Shown piece by piece: positions 37,360 through 46,413 of a DNA stretch of 64,000 bases. Position 1 is the stretch's first letter. The number at the start of each line of letters is the position of its first letter. Source of the stretch: Novosphingobium sp. PhB165 (GTDB taxonomy: Bacteria; Pseudomonadota; Alphaproteobacteria; Sphingomonadales; Sphingomonadaceae). The notes beneath the pieces are model-generated. The model was given only the letters and a program-made list of their open reading frames with translations. It searched no databases and was not told where the DNA came from. The stretch lies in the NCBI RefSeq assembly GCF_004341845.1, contig NZ_SLVB01000003.1:584777-648776 (forward strand), written 5' to 3'. A program made the position numbers and the translations under genes.

Positions 37360-38130
37360 TCAGGCCGCAGCGTCTTTCAGCTTGCTCTCCTCACCCAGCG
37401 CATAGTTCGGCAGCCCGTCGAGCGCATGCCGCAGGGCCTCGCCCCAACTGTCCGAAATCGACTGGTAGTAAGGATCGCCCGCCTCGATCCGGCGCTCGTG
37501 CAGCGGGGCGAACTTGTCGTTCTCCAGCACCAGCAGATCCAGCGGCATGCCGACCGAGAGATTGGCCTTCACCGTCGAATCGAACGAGACGCAGAGCAGC
37601 TTCACCGCCGCCTCGAACGTCATCGCCCGGTCGTAGCCGCGAATCAGGATCGGGCGGCCGTACTTGGTCTCGCCGATCTGGAAGAACGGCGTGTCGAAGC
37701 TGGCTTCGATGAAGTTGCCTTCGGGGTAGATCAGGAACAGGCGCGGTTCCATGCCCTTGATCTGGCCGGCCACGATGATCGAGGCGCTGAACGTGCCCGA
37801 AGCCGCGTTCTGGCCATTGTCGGCCGCGCGTTCGGTGATGATGTCCTGAAGCAGGTTGCCGACGATCGTGGCCACCTGGAACATGGTCGGCGCTTCCAGC
37901 AGCGAATTGTGCCGTTCCGCCGGGGCCTTGTTGCGTTCCTCAAGCTGGCTGACCACCGCCTGCGTGGTGGCAAGGTTACCCGCCGTCATCAGGGTGATGA
38001 TGCGTTCGCCGGGGATGTTCCAGCGGTACATCTTCCGAAAGGTCGAAATGTTGTCGACCCCGGAATTGGTGCGGGTGTCGCTCATCAGCACGAGCCCGCG
38101 GTCCAGCATCATGCCCACGCAATAAGTCAC
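37360..38130 (-). CDS. Anbu, proteasome-like Ntn hydrolase
   Basis: A 256-residue ancestral-beta-subunit (Anbu) protein. The mature-like N-terminus is MTYCVGMMLDRGLVLMSDTR; the catalytic nucleophile is uncertain because Anbu lacks an obvious propeptide, and Thr2 is the first candidate. The core TFSASIIVAGQIKGMEPRLF and GYDRAMTFEAAVKLL are typical. Known Anbu proteins form helical or ring assemblies, with weak or unknown peptidase activity. It is fourth in a cluster with ATP-grasp, alpha-E and transglutaminase-like genes, the conserved Anbu neighbourhood, pointing to a peptide ligation/cleavage system. Confidence 0.9.
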   Translation of the reverse strand: MTYCVGMMLDRGLVLMSDTRTNSGVDNISTFRKMYRWNIPGERIITLMTAGNLATTQAVVSQLEERNKAPAERHNSLLEAPTMFQVATIVGNLLQDIITERAADNGQNAASGTFSASIIVAGQIKGMEPRLFLIYPEGNFIEASFDTPFFQIGETKYGRPILIRGYDRAMTFEAAVKLLCVSFDSTVKANLSVGMPLDLLVLENDKFAPLHERRIEAGDPYYQSISDSWGEALRHALDGLPNYALGEESKLKDAAA

Positions 38131-38189
38131 ACTACGCCCCGATCACATTCCGTTCCCCGCGTCCTGTCCTGTTCGGGGGAACGCGGCCC

Positions 38190-39053
38190 TCAGCCGCGCT
38201 GTTGTTGCTGCCCTCCGGCCGAGGACTGCTGTTGTTGCTGCTGACCTAGCACTTTCTCGCCCACCGACAAACGCACTTCGAGGCGGCTATCCCCACCTCC
38301 CATGGCAATGCCGGTCACCGGCGCGGCCTCGCCATAGTCGCAGCCGGTCGCCACGCGGATATAGCGCTCGTCCGGGCACATGGCATTGGCAACGTCGAAG
38401 CCCACCCAGCCGAGCCCCGTCACATACGCTTCGGCCCAGCCGTGCCCGGCCTCCTGCTCCTCGCGGTCGTTCATCTTCAGATAGCCGCCGACATAGCGCA
38501 CCGGAATGTCGAGCAGCCGCCCGGCCGAGATGAAGGCATGCGCCTGGTCCTGACACACGCCCTTGCCCGCCGTGAGCGCTTCCTCGGCCGTGGTCTTCGC
38601 ATCGGTGGCGCCGGGAACGTAGGCGATGCGCTCCGCCACCTTGCGCGACAGCGCGTGGAGGAATTCGAGCGGGTCGCGCGGGTCGGCATCGACATCCTCG
38701 ACGAGCGCGCGCACGCGCGGTCCGGCGCGGGTGAGCCGGGTCGGCCGCAGGAACGTCCAGAGCGGCATCAGGCCGGTATGGTTGCCGGTGATCCCGTTGT
38801 TGTCGCTGGTGCGCACGGTGCCCCGGCACTGCACGACCACTTCATCCGCGCCCGGCGCGATCGAGACCAGCGTGGTGTGGCTGTCATGATGATCGTGGTA
38901 ATCCGCCTCGGTCCGGGCGCCGGTGAGGTCCATGATCCAGTCGACCACCTCCTGCCCATGCGTGGTCTTGGGCCGGAGTTTGAGCCGCTGAAGACCATGC
39001 GTGACCGGCGTGTCGAACGTGTAGCGGGTGATGTGGGTCACGGTCAGCAGCAC
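38190..39053 (-). CDS. Transglutaminase-like cysteine protease
   Basis: A 287-residue protein with an N-terminal transglutaminase-associated beta domain (about residues 1-95, HITRYTFDTPV..LKLRPKT) and a transglutaminase-like core: Cys in GKGVCQDQAHAFISAGR, His in EAGHGWAEAYV and Asp in WVGFDVANA. The C-terminal tail is unusual, with two glutamine runs (six and four Q) around a short Ser-Ala-Gly linker. The GTG at 39053 has AAGGGA seven bases before it and follows the alpha-E stop by 13 bases. Probable partner of Anbu. Confidence 0.9.
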   Translation of the reverse strand: MLLTVTHITRYTFDTPVTHGLQRLKLRPKTTHGQEVVDWIMDLTGARTEADYHDHHDSHTTLVSIAPGADEVVVQCRGTVRTSDNNGITGNHTGLMPLWTFLRPTRLTRAGPRVRALVEDVDADPRDPLEFLHALSRKVAERIAYVPGATDAKTTAEEALTAGKGVCQDQAHAFISAGRLLDIPVRYVGGYLKMNDREEQEAGHGWAEAYVTGLGWVGFDVANAMCPDERYIRVATGCDYGEAAPVTGIAMGGGDSRLEVRLSVGEKVLGQQQQQQSSAGGQQQQRG

Positions 39054-39066
39054 GGGACTGTCCCTT

Positions 39067-40014
39067 CTACTCGATGAAGCGGTAATCGGCGGCAATGGCC
39101 GCGCCAAGGCGGTTGGTCTTGCCGATGAAGTCCTGCAGGAATTCGTGCAGGCCGGTCTCGAAAATGTCCTCGATCGCGGTCTGGTGGAGCGCCGCGCCGG
39201 TCTCTCGCAGCAGTTCGTGCGCCGAGGTTTCCTCGCCATATTCTTTGGCGAGCCCGGCCATGTTGCTGCGCAGCTTTTCATAGCAGAACACCAGACTGCG
39301 CGGGAACTGGCCGTCGAGGATCAGGAACCGGGCGATCCCGCGCGGGTCCATGGCGCCTGCGTTGAGCCACGAATAGGCGCGATTGCCTGCCACCGAGCGC
39401 AGCAGCGTATCCCACTGCACATTGTCGAGGCTGGACCCCACCCACGCCACCGAGGGCAGCAGCACATAGTATTTCACGTCCAGAATGCGCGCGGTGCTGT
39501 CCGCCCGTTCGATGAACGTGCCGATCCGCGCGAAGTTGAACACCTCGTTGCGCAGCATCGTGCCTTCCAGCGCGCCGCGCACCAGAGTGCCCTGACGGCG
39601 GATCGCGGTGAGCACTTCGCCCAGATTCGCCTCGCGCACCGGGCGCGAGAGCAGTTCGGACAGGATCATCCACCCTTCGTTGGTGGCTTCCCAGACCGAA
39701 TTGGTCAGGCTGGTGCGGACCATGCGCGCATTCGTGCGCGCATTCTCGATCATGCGCAGGACCGAGGCGGGATTGTCCTTCTCGCGCAGCAGGTAGTTGA
39801 ACACCTGCGGGCCGCCGAAGTCCGAATGGCGGGCGGCATAGTCGTCCACTTGCCCGGTGGTGGTGAGGACCGATTTCCACTCCTCATCCTGCGCATGCTT
39901 GTCGCTGCGCGTGAGGGCCAGGTGGAAACCCACGTCGATCAGCCGCGCGGTATTCTCCGCCCGCTCAAGGTAGCGGCTCATCCAGTAAACGCCGTTGGCA
40001 GCACGTCCGAGCAT
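39067..40014 (-). CDS. Alpha-E domain protein
   Basis: A 315-residue mostly helical alpha-E family protein, beginning MLGRAANGVYWMSRYLERAENTARLIDV, which is the family hallmark. Its biochemical function is unknown; it co-occurs with circularly permuted ATP-grasp ligases, and in other organisms the two are fused or adjacent. Here the ATP-grasp stop and this start share base 40014, implying coupling. Confidence 0.9.
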   Translation of the reverse strand: MLGRAANGVYWMSRYLERAENTARLIDVGFHLALTRSDKHAQDEEWKSVLTTTGQVDDYAARHSDFGGPQVFNYLLREKDNPASVLRMIENARTNARMVRTSLTNSVWEATNEGWMILSELLSRPVREANLGEVLTAIRRQGTLVRGALEGTMLRNEVFNFARIGTFIERADSTARILDVKYYVLLPSVAWVGSSLDNVQWDTLLRSVAGNRAYSWLNAGAMDPRGIARFLILDGQFPRSLVFCYEKLRSNMAGLAKEYGEETSAHELLRETGAALHQTAIEDIFETGLHEFLQDFIGKTNRLGAAIAADYRFIE

Positions 40015-41450
40015 TATTCGTCCAGTACCCAGGTATCCTTGGTGCCGCCGCCCTGCGACGAATTGACCACCAGCGAGCCCTTCTTGAGCGCCACGCGGGT
40101 AAGTCCGCCCGGCGTGATGTCGATCCCGTCGGGAGAGACCAGCACATAGGGCCGCAGGTCCACATGGCGCGGCGAGAGGCCGGCCTTGGTGAAGATCGGC
40201 ACGGTGGAAAGCGACAGCGTGGGCTGCGCGATGTAGTTATGCGGCTTGGCGCGCAGCTTGGCCTCGAACGCGGCCAGTTCCTTCTTCGAGGAGGTCGGCC
40301 CGATCAGCATGCCGTAGCCGCCGGAGCCGTGCACTTCCTTGACGACCAGCTCCGCCAGATTGTCGAGCACATAGGCCAGCGAATCGGGTTCCGAGCAGCG
40401 CCAGGTCGGCACATTGGGCAGGATCGGTTTCTCGCCCGTGTAGAATTCCACGATCTCCGGCATGTAGCTGTAGATCGCCTTGTCGTCGGCGATGCCGGTG
40501 CCCGGCGCATTGGCGATGGTGATGCCGCCCGAACGGTAGACATCCATGATCCCGGCGATGCCCAGCACCGAATCGGGCTGGAAGGTCAGCGGATCGAGAT
40601 AGTCGTCATCCACCCGGCGGTAGATCACGTCGATCGCCTTGTAGCCGGTGGTGGTGCGCATGGCGACGCGGCCGTCCACCACGCGCAGGTCCCTGCCCTC
40701 CACCAGTTCCGCGCCCATCTGGTCGGCCAGAAAGGCATGTTCGAAATAGGCCGAATTGTAGATGCCCGGCGTCAGCACCGCCACGGTCGGCCGGCCGGAT
40801 CCCTTGAAGGCGGGCGGCGCGCAGGCGCGCAAGCTGCGGGCCAGCCGGCGCGGATAATCGGAAACGGGGCGCACCGGAACCTTGGTGAAGAGTTCCGGGA
40901 ACATCGCCATCATCGTCTCGCGGTTCTCCAGCATGTAGGAGACCCCGGAAGGCGTGCGGGCATTGTCTTCCAGCACCATGAAATCGTCCTCGCCGGTGCG
41001 GACAAGGTCGATGCCGACGATATGGGTATAGACGCCGCCGGGCGGGGTCATGCCGATCATCTGCGGCAGGAACGCCACATTCTCACGCAAGGCGTGGACC
41101 GGCAGGCGACCCGAGCGGACGATTTCCTGACGGTGATAGAGGTCCTGCAGGAAGGCGTTGAGTGCGCGCACGCGCTGTTCGATGCCGCGCGTGAGCTTGC
41201 GCCATTCGCGCGCGGTGATGATGCGGGGAATAAGATCGAAGGGGATCAGCCGCTCTTCAGCGGCCTCATCGCCATAGACATTGAAAGTAATGCCGATGCG
41301 GCGAAAGAAGCGTTCGGCTTCGCCATGCTGGCGTTTGAACCAGGTCTTGTCCTGCGAATCGTACCACTGACTGAGATCTTCGTAGGCAGGCCGAACGGAC
41401 CCGTCCGCGTTGAGCATTTCGTCGAAGTTCGTTCCGCCCGCAGCCGACAT
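40014..41450 (-). CDS. Circularly permuted type 2 ATP-grasp protein
   Basis: A 478-residue putative carboxylate-amine ligase. Segments typical of the family: TPPGGVYTHIVGIDLVRTGEDDFMVLEDN, RTPSGVSYMLENRE, a late nucleotide/metal site region VKEVHGSGGYGMLIGPT, and a conserved terminal VVNSSQGGGTKDTWVL. It is the first gene of the Anbu cluster, and probably makes a peptide-like bond. The ATG at 41450 has GGGAG five bases upstream. Confidence 0.9.
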   Translation of the reverse strand: MSAAGGTNFDEMLNADGSVRPAYEDLSQWYDSQDKTWFKRQHGEAERFFRRIGITFNVYGDEAAEERLIPFDLIPRIITAREWRKLTRGIEQRVRALNAFLQDLYHRQEIVRSGRLPVHALRENVAFLPQMIGMTPPGGVYTHIVGIDLVRTGEDDFMVLEDNARTPSGVSYMLENRETMMAMFPELFTKVPVRPVSDYPRRLARSLRACAPPAFKGSGRPTVAVLTPGIYNSAYFEHAFLADQMGAELVEGRDLRVVDGRVAMRTTTGYKAIDVIYRRVDDDYLDPLTFQPDSVLGIAGIMDVYRSGGITIANAPGTGIADDKAIYSYMPEIVEFYTGEKPILPNVPTWRCSEPDSLAYVLDNLAELVVKEVHGSGGYGMLIGPTSSKKELAAFEAKLRAKPHNYIAQPTLSLSTVPIFTKAGLSPRHVDLRPYVLVSPDGIDITPGGLTRVALKKGSLVVNSSQGGGTKDTWVLDE

Positions 41451-41593
41451 TGTGACTCCCTGTTGACCATGTGATGCAACAAGGATTCGCACTTGCCAAG
41501 CGGTTACGCTGCAAGTGCGAAGAAAAATTTTTACCCTGTGAGTGCCGGCCGGGAACTATTCGGTCGCGCCAGCGGCTTGCGGGGCAACTTCAA

Positions 41594-41675
41594 GCGGCAC
41601 CGGCCCGCTCTCTCACCCGACTACCCATCAGGGTACGCTCGTGAGAGGTCGGGTGGGGGAGTGGGCCGGTGCCGC
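41594..41675. repeat. Palindromic repeat, family R3
   Basis: Arms gcggcaccggcccgctc and gtgggccggtgccgc with matching cacccgac/gtcgggtg inner parts. A second, better copy is at 48340-48420 inside a larger nested structure. Non-coding; sits between the ATP-grasp and HAD genes. Confidence 0.75.
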
Positions 41676-41698
41676 AAAATCCGCCTGCAGCGGATTTT
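41676..41698 (-). terminator. Terminator hairpin right after the HAD gene
   Basis: AAAATCCGC / GCGGATTTT (9-bp stem, 5-base loop) overlaps the last base of the HAD hydrolase stop codon and reads as a hairpin followed by TTTT on either strand. A bidirectional terminator is plausible. Confidence 0.6.
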
Positions 41699-42348
41699 CA
41701 AACAGACTCCAGCAGGCCGCGCGCGGTCAGATCCGCGCGCAAGGCTTCCGCGTTGTGGAAGTGATGGACCTGCCAGCCGAGCGCGCGGGCACCGGCGATG
41801 TTGTCCGCATTGTCGTCGATGAACAGCATCGCCTCCGGCGCGTGGCCGAAGCGGCGCGCGGCAAGGTCGTAGATTTCGCGGTGCGGCTTGATCATCTTCT
41901 CGTCGCCCGAGACGACGACATCGCCGAACAGGTCGAACAGCGGCTCGCTCGCGCGGTATTCGCGCCAGAACGTGCTGGCGAAATTGGTGATGGCGAACAG
42001 CGGCGTACCGCGCGCCGCAAGCTCGCGCACGATCTCGTGGCTGCCGGGCACATTGCCGGGAATCGTTTCGAGGAAGCGCGTGGCGTAAGCGTCGATCAGC
42101 GCGTCATGGCCGGGAAACTCGGCCTTGCGCGCGGCGATCAGTTCGCCAAGATCGCCCCCGGCATCATGCGCGGAATGCCATTCCTCGGTGATGACCTCGG
42201 AACAGAACCAGTCGAGCTTTTCCGGATCGTCGATCAGCTTCGCGAACAGCGCACCGCGCATGTCCCATTGGACAAGCACGCGGCCGACATCGAACACGAC
42301 GGCTTCGACCGGCGCGGCACCTTGCGCTTTCGCGCGTTGATCGGACAT
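41698..42348 (-). CDS. HAD-superfamily hydrolase
   Basis: A 216-residue haloacid dehalogenase-like phosphatase (subfamily IA variant). Motif I is VVFDVGRVLVQWD, in which the second Asp is replaced by Gly-Arg (D-V-G, as in the HAD-IA-v3 / YihX group); motif II is AITNFAS; the motif III Lys is in GDEKMIKPHREIYDLA; motif IV is LFIDDNADNIAGA. Substrate unknown, possibly a sugar phosphate as in YihX. A hairpin at 42354-42376 overlaps the probable ribosome site. Confidence 0.88.
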   Translation of the reverse strand: MSDQRAKAQGAAPVEAVVFDVGRVLVQWDMRGALFAKLIDDPEKLDWFCSEVITEEWHSAHDAGGDLGELIAARKAEFPGHDALIDAYATRFLETIPGNVPGSHEIVRELAARGTPLFAITNFASTFWREYRASEPLFDLFGDVVVSGDEKMIKPHREIYDLAARRFGHAPEAMLFIDDNADNIAGARALGWQVHHFHNAEALRADLTARGLLESV

Positions 42349-42353
42349 GACAA

Positions 42354-42376
42354 GACCCCCGCTTGTGGCGGGGGTC
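42354..42376 (-). terminator. Hairpin after rpmJ and over the HAD ribosome site
   Basis: GACCCCCGC / GCGGGGGTC (9-bp stem, 5-base loop), followed by TTGTC and then the HAD ATG at 42348. It could end the rpmJ transcript. It also contains the only G-rich ribosome site for the HAD gene, so it may act as a translation-controlling hairpin if transcription continues. Confidence 0.5.
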
Positions 42377-42443
42377 TGCTGTCGTCGCGATAGACCGTCC
42401 GCCTTGTGGTCCCCACCCATCGGGCAGGGACAGGCAGAACGAA

Positions 42444-42569
42444 TCAGCCCTGGCGAGCCTTGAAGCGACGATTGGTCTTGTTGATGACGTAAGTACGGCC
42501 GCGACGACGGATCACGCGGTTGTCCCGGTGGCGACCCTTGAGCGACTTCAGGCTGTTCACAATCTTCAT
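42444..42569 (-). CDS. rpmJ: 50S ribosomal protein L36
   Basis: A 41-residue basic protein starting [20 protein letters not shown] and ending [12 protein letters not shown]. It is the longer L36 form without the Cys3His zinc cluster (no Cys at all), as usual in alphaproteobacteria. It sits alone, outside the large ribosomal operons, with a hairpin between it and the HAD gene. Too short for many gene finders but unmistakable. Confidence 0.95.
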   Translation of the reverse strand: MKIVNSLKSLKGRHRDNRVIRRRGRTYVINKTNRRFKARQG

Positions 42570-42830
42570 GGTTCGTCTCGTCTTGGTGGTTCGGCGGTTG
42601 TTCCAACAGCAACTGGGCCGCCGCCAGAAATTTGAAGTGGCGCCGTTAGTGCCAGCGGGTTGCAAAGTCAAGCGGGAGAGCCCATTCCCTCACCTCGAAC
42701 TTGCCCCGAATGCCCGCGATCCGGCACCGTTTTGCGTCCATACACTCCGTTCATCGCGGGGCAATGGCAACGGCCGGATAACCTGAGAACGGGCGCGACC
42801 CAACCGATTCTTTCGGACACAAGAACACCG

Positions 42831-43574
42831 ATGCACACGCTTAAAGCCGCGATTCTCGCCTCCGGCATGGTCCTCGTTCTCGCTGCGTCTTCCGCTCAGG
42901 CCCAACCCGGTTGGGGTGGCGGCTGGGGCTCGCGCTGGGGCGGCGGCTATGGTTCGGGATGGGGCGACCCGCTGATGGGCGGGCCGGTCGGTTCGCCTAT
43001 CAACAACCGCAACAGCCGGGATCCGCGCGAAGGCCGCGTCGAAGTCAGCCGATTCGCGGCGCAAGGCCCCGAAGCAGGCGAACTGGGCCACGGCCCCGTC
43101 ACTGTCAGCTCCGAATCGGGTGACGGCCCCTGGGTCGCCGGTCCCGAACGCGCGCGCTATGAAGCGGCGATCATCGATGCTCTCGTCGGCGCCGGTTACG
43201 ATACCCAGACCAAGGCCGACACCGGCGGGCAGGACGTTCAGCTCAAGATCACCCGGCAGGTGCTCACCCCGGCCGAAGAGAAGCGCAGCCCGGTCAGCGG
43301 CACCGCCGCGATGGGCGTCAGCAATCGCGGCTCTGCCTATGGCCTTGCCGTGAATGTGGACCTCAGCAAGCCGCGCAGCGCGCTCATCAGCACCCGGCTC
43401 GACACCCGCATCGTCGACAAGGCGAGCGGCAAGGTGCTGTGGGAAGGCTATGCCACCATCGCCACGCGCGAAGGGGACAACAACTGGCCCGACGACCGCA
43501 TCGCCGGCAAGCTGGCCAGCGCCCTGTTCGACGGCTTCCCCAAAGCGGACCCGGTTCCCGGCGCGGCTGGTTGA
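42831..43574 (+). CDS. DUF4136-like exported protein
   Basis: A 247-residue envelope protein. A signal peptide (LKAAILASGMVLVLAASSAQA) is followed by a Gly/Trp-rich spacer (GWGGGWGSRWGGGYGSGWGD) and a domain of the DUF4136 type with YEAAIIDALVGAGYDTQTKA and a VLWEGYATIAT strand. The next gene encodes a shorter relative with the same fold, so they are paralogues. Function unknown; likely periplasmic or outer-membrane associated. Confidence 0.75.
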   Translation: MHTLKAAILASGMVLVLAASSAQAQPGWGGGWGSRWGGGYGSGWGDPLMGGPVGSPINNRNSRDPREGRVEVSRFAAQGPEAGELGHGPVTVSSESGDGPWVAGPERARYEAAIIDALVGAGYDTQTKADTGGQDVQLKITRQVLTPAEEKRSPVSGTAAMGVSNRGSAYGLAVNVDLSKPRSALISTRLDTRIVDKASGKVLWEGYATIATREGDNNWPDDRIAGKLASALFDGFPKADPVPGAAG

Positions 43575-43645
43575 ACGGCGCCTGATCGGTCTGGCTCCCG
43601 GCGGCATGAAGGGTTATCGTGTAACCACTTAGCCGGAGAGCCCTG

Positions 43646-44260
43646 ATGACCCGAAGCGCCCGCCCCCTCCTTGCCGCCGTGTTTCTTGCGGGCGCACTCG
43701 CGCTCGGCGGCTGCGCCGCGCAAGTCGGCCCGGTGGAGGTCACGCGGTTCATCGCGCCTGACGCTCCGGCGCTGGGCAGCGGCGTGATACGCGTCGACGC
43801 CGGCCCCGGCCAGGACGCATCGAGCCTTGAATTTCGCGCTTATGCGACTGCCGTGGAGCAGGAACTCGCCCGCATCGGCTTCCGGCAGGCGCTGCCGGGC
43901 GAGGCCGCCTCCGATCCGCAAGTCGCCGTGCTGACGGTGGAACGGCGCGTGATCCAGCCGGGAAGTTCGGGCAGCCCCGTCTCGGTGGCGGGCCTTGGCA
44001 GCACCGGGACTTACGGCTCTGGCGTGGGCATAGGCGTGGGCATCAACTTGTCCGGCCGCCCCTCCGATCAGGTCGAGACGCGCATGCAGGTGATGATTCG
44101 GGACCGTCCGGGTGGCCGCACGCTGTGGGAAGGCCGCGCCGCCTTCACGGTGAGTTCCAAGTCGCCGATGGCGCAAACCTCGCTTGGCGCGGCAAAAATG
44201 GCCGAGGCCCTGTTCAAGGGGTTCCCGGGCAAGTCGGGCGAAACTATCCTGGTGCAATGA
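43646..44260 (+). CDS. DUF4136-like lipoprotein
   Basis: A 204-residue predicted lipoprotein with lipobox ALGGC near residue 23. The body has the pattern of the preceding gene ([40 protein letters not shown]), so the two arose by duplication. A Gly-rich loop ([20 protein letters not shown]) is typical. Its stop overlaps the start of an M14 carboxypeptidase gene (ATGA), so translation of the two is coupled. Confidence 0.8.
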   Translation: MTRSARPLLAAVFLAGALALGGCAAQVGPVEVTRFIAPDAPALGSGVIRVDAGPGQDASSLEFRAYATAVEQELARIGFRQALPGEAASDPQVAVLTVERRVIQPGSSGSPVSVAGLGSTGTYGSGVGIGVGINLSGRPSDQVETRMQVMIRDRPGGRTLWEGRAAFTVSSKSPMAQTSLGAAKMAEALFKGFPGKSGETILVQ

Positions 44261-45405
44261 GCAGCATCCAGATTCATTCCGCATTCGATTCCGGCAACAT
44301 CGAAGTCCTCTCCACCGAAAGCACGTCGGCACGCCTCGCGATCCGGCGGGACAAGGATTCGGAGTTCTTCCAGTGGTTCCATTTCCGCGTCAGCGGAGAC
44401 GGGATCGCCGGCAAGGAACTCGAACTGAAGATCACCGGGCTGAACGGTTCGGCCTATCCCGGCGGCTGGCCCAACTATCGGGCGCGCGTCACGGAAGACC
44501 GCCAGTACTGGGGCCTTGCCGACACGTCGTGGGACGCGGGCGAGGACAACGGCACGCTGACCATCCGCTATACCCCGGTGGGCGACATCGCGTGGTTCGC
44601 CTATTTCGCACCCTATTCGATGGAGCGCCACCACACCCTGATCGCCGATGTGTCGAGCAGCGAAGGCGTGTCCAGCCGCTGCCTTGGCACCACGCTGGAC
44701 GGCCAGCCGATCGACTGCCTCGAAATGGGCGAAGGCGCGCTGGAAGTCTGGCTCTATGCCCGCCAGCATCCCGGCGAATCGATGGCCGAGTGGTGGATGG
44801 AGGGCGCGCTGGCGGTGCTGGCCGATCCCACCGATTCGGTCGGCCGCGAGCTGCGCAAGCGCTGCCGCTTCCACGTGGTGCCCAACATGAACCCGGACGG
44901 CTCGGCACGCGGGCATCTGCGCACCAATGCGGTGGGCGTGAATCTCAACCGTGAATGGGAAAACCCCACCGTTGAAAAGTCCCCCGAAGTGCTCGCCGTG
45001 CGCGGCGCGATGGACGAGACCGGCGTCGACTTCGCGATGGACGTCCATGGTGACGAGGCGATTTCCGCCGTGTTCCTTGCCGGGTTCGAGGGCATTCCGG
45101 GCCTGCGCCCGGGCCAGAAGGAAGGTTACGACCGCTTCGGCGAGATCCTCGACCGCCGCACGCCCGACTTCCAGCGCAAGCAAGGCTATCCGGTCGCCGC
45201 GCCGGGCAAGTCTAACCTGACGATGTCCACCAACCAGCTGGCGGAGCGCTACGGCGCGGTCTCGATGACGCTGGAAATGCCCTTCAAGGACCACGACGAC
45301 GCCGCCGACCCGTATCAGGGCTGGAGCGCCGAGCGTTCGGCCCAACTCGGCCGTGACTGCATGGGCGCGCTGCTGGAGTGGCTGCTGGAGCGCGAGGGCA
45401 AGTAA
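44257..45405 (+). CDS. M14-family zinc carboxypeptidase, cytosolic AGBL-like
   Basis: A 382-residue metallocarboxypeptidase of the cytosolic M14 group. An N-terminal beta-sandwich domain (about residues 1-115) precedes the catalytic domain: zinc His and Glu in [28 protein letters not shown], third zinc ligand His in [10 protein letters not shown], and the catalytic Glu in [11 protein letters not shown]. There is no signal peptide. Bacterial members are presumed to trim peptides; the natural substrate is unknown. Confidence 0.9.
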   Translation: MSSIQIHSAFDSGNIEVLSTESTSARLAIRRDKDSEFFQWFHFRVSGDGIAGKELELKITGLNGSAYPGGWPNYRARVTEDRQYWGLADTSWDAGEDNGTLTIRYTPVGDIAWFAYFAPYSMERHHTLIADVSSSEGVSSRCLGTTLDGQPIDCLEMGEGALEVWLYARQHPGESMAEWWMEGALAVLADPTDSVGRELRKRCRFHVVPNMNPDGSARGHLRTNAVGVNLNREWENPTVEKSPEVLAVRGAMDETGVDFAMDVHGDEAISAVFLAGFEGIPGLRPGQKEGYDRFGEILDRRTPDFQRKQGYPVAAPGKSNLTMSTNQLAERYGAVSMTLEMPFKDHDDAADPYQGWSAERSAQLGRDCMGALLEWLLEREGK

Positions 45406-45780
45406 GGATCTGGGGTAAGGATCAGGGGGCGGCTGGGATTAAGGCCGCCCCCTGATCCTCACACGGCGGACTCAATCAACGCCGCAACCCAGAATTCTTG
45501 GCTCCCAACTTCCGCCTCCAATACTCTCCGTCGCCCCCGCGAAGGCGGGGGCCCCGCTTTTCTTCGGTTTCACGCGGAGACGCGGAGACGCAGAGAAAAC
45601 GGTGCGGCAAGATCCCTCTCCGTCTCCGCGTCTCTGCGTGCCCAAAAAGAACAAGCGGGATCCCCGCCTGCCCTCCGGGCAGTTCATCCTGAGCGGCCGG
45701 CCTGCCGGCCAGCCGAAGGGCGGGGATGACGGGTGTGATGGGGCGGCGTTAAAGGCAGCGGCGGAGCGCCCCGAATCGCG
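45406..45780. repeat. Intergenic region with a long R2 repeat
   Basis: The gap between two convergent genes is mostly a long R2-type palindrome (45529-45733): cgtcgcccccgcgaaggcgg at one end, gcggggatgacggg at the other, with an inner gcgtctctgcgtg palindrome and an extra ccggcctgccggcc hairpin. A small inverted pair, ggatcagggggcggc/gccgccccctgatcc, lies at about 45420-45458 and may terminate the carboxypeptidase transcript. Confidence 0.7.
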
Positions 45781-46413
45781 TCAAATCCCCGCCCACTGCC
45801 GCAGCGCCTCGCGCACGGCCAGATTCTCGTCCTGCGTCCAGTGCGGGGTCATCGCCCCCGAGGGCACCAGCCCCAGCACGGTCTGGAGCATCATCCAGCC
45901 CGAAGCCCAATCGCCGCGCGTGTCATCGCAGACCGGAGACGCCCCCCAGTCCCGCGCCAGACGAATCACCGAACGCTGCTGCGCGGCCGGGGCGTCCAGA
46001 TCGCTCACCAGGAACGAGGCAAAGGGCAGCGGCTGGCGCGGACAGGCGCCAAAGCGCGACAAACGCGGATCGGCGCCCGGAAGGTCCATGTTCGGCGGAT
46101 TGACGGCAATCGCGCCCAAGACCGGGTTCTCCGGCCCCACGCTTTCGAATTCGACCCACCATGCCAGCGCCAGCGCGGCAATGTCGTCGGTCACGATCAC
46201 CACCGGGCGGTCGGCGCGGCGGATCGCGAGGTTCAGCTTGTTGACCCAGGTGTTGCGGTGCGGCTCGTCCCACATGCCCAGTTCGAGCACGCGGCAATGT
46301 TCGCTCCACTGCATCCAGCGCTTCATCCAGTGGCCGTCGCGCAGCGGGCCGCCGGGAACCAGAAGAATGAGCGGCAGGTGGTCCTGCTCATGGGGATAGC
46401 GGAAGGTGGCCAT
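45781..46413 (-). CDS. RBBP9/YdeN-family alpha/beta hydrolase with lost catalytic residues
   Basis: A 210-residue protein whose overall pattern (ILLVPGGPLRDGHWMKRWMQ, later FLVSDLDAPAAQQRSVIRLA) follows the RBBP9/YdeN serine-hydrolase family. The elbow normally reading V-G-H-S-L-G is VTDDIAALALAWW, so the nucleophilic Ser is replaced by Asp, and the normal G-H of the third catalytic position reads RGDWASG. It therefore looks like a non-catalytic relative, perhaps a binding or scaffold protein. Confidence 0.75.
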   Translation of the reverse strand: MATFRYPHEQDHLPLILLVPGGPLRDGHWMKRWMQWSEHCRVLELGMWDEPHRNTWVNKLNLAIRRADRPVVIVTDDIAALALAWWVEFESVGPENPVLGAIAVNPPNMDLPGADPRLSRFGACPRQPLPFASFLVSDLDAPAAQQRSVIRLARDWGASPVCDDTRGDWASGWMMLQTVLGLVPSGAMTPHWTQDENLAVREALRQWAGI

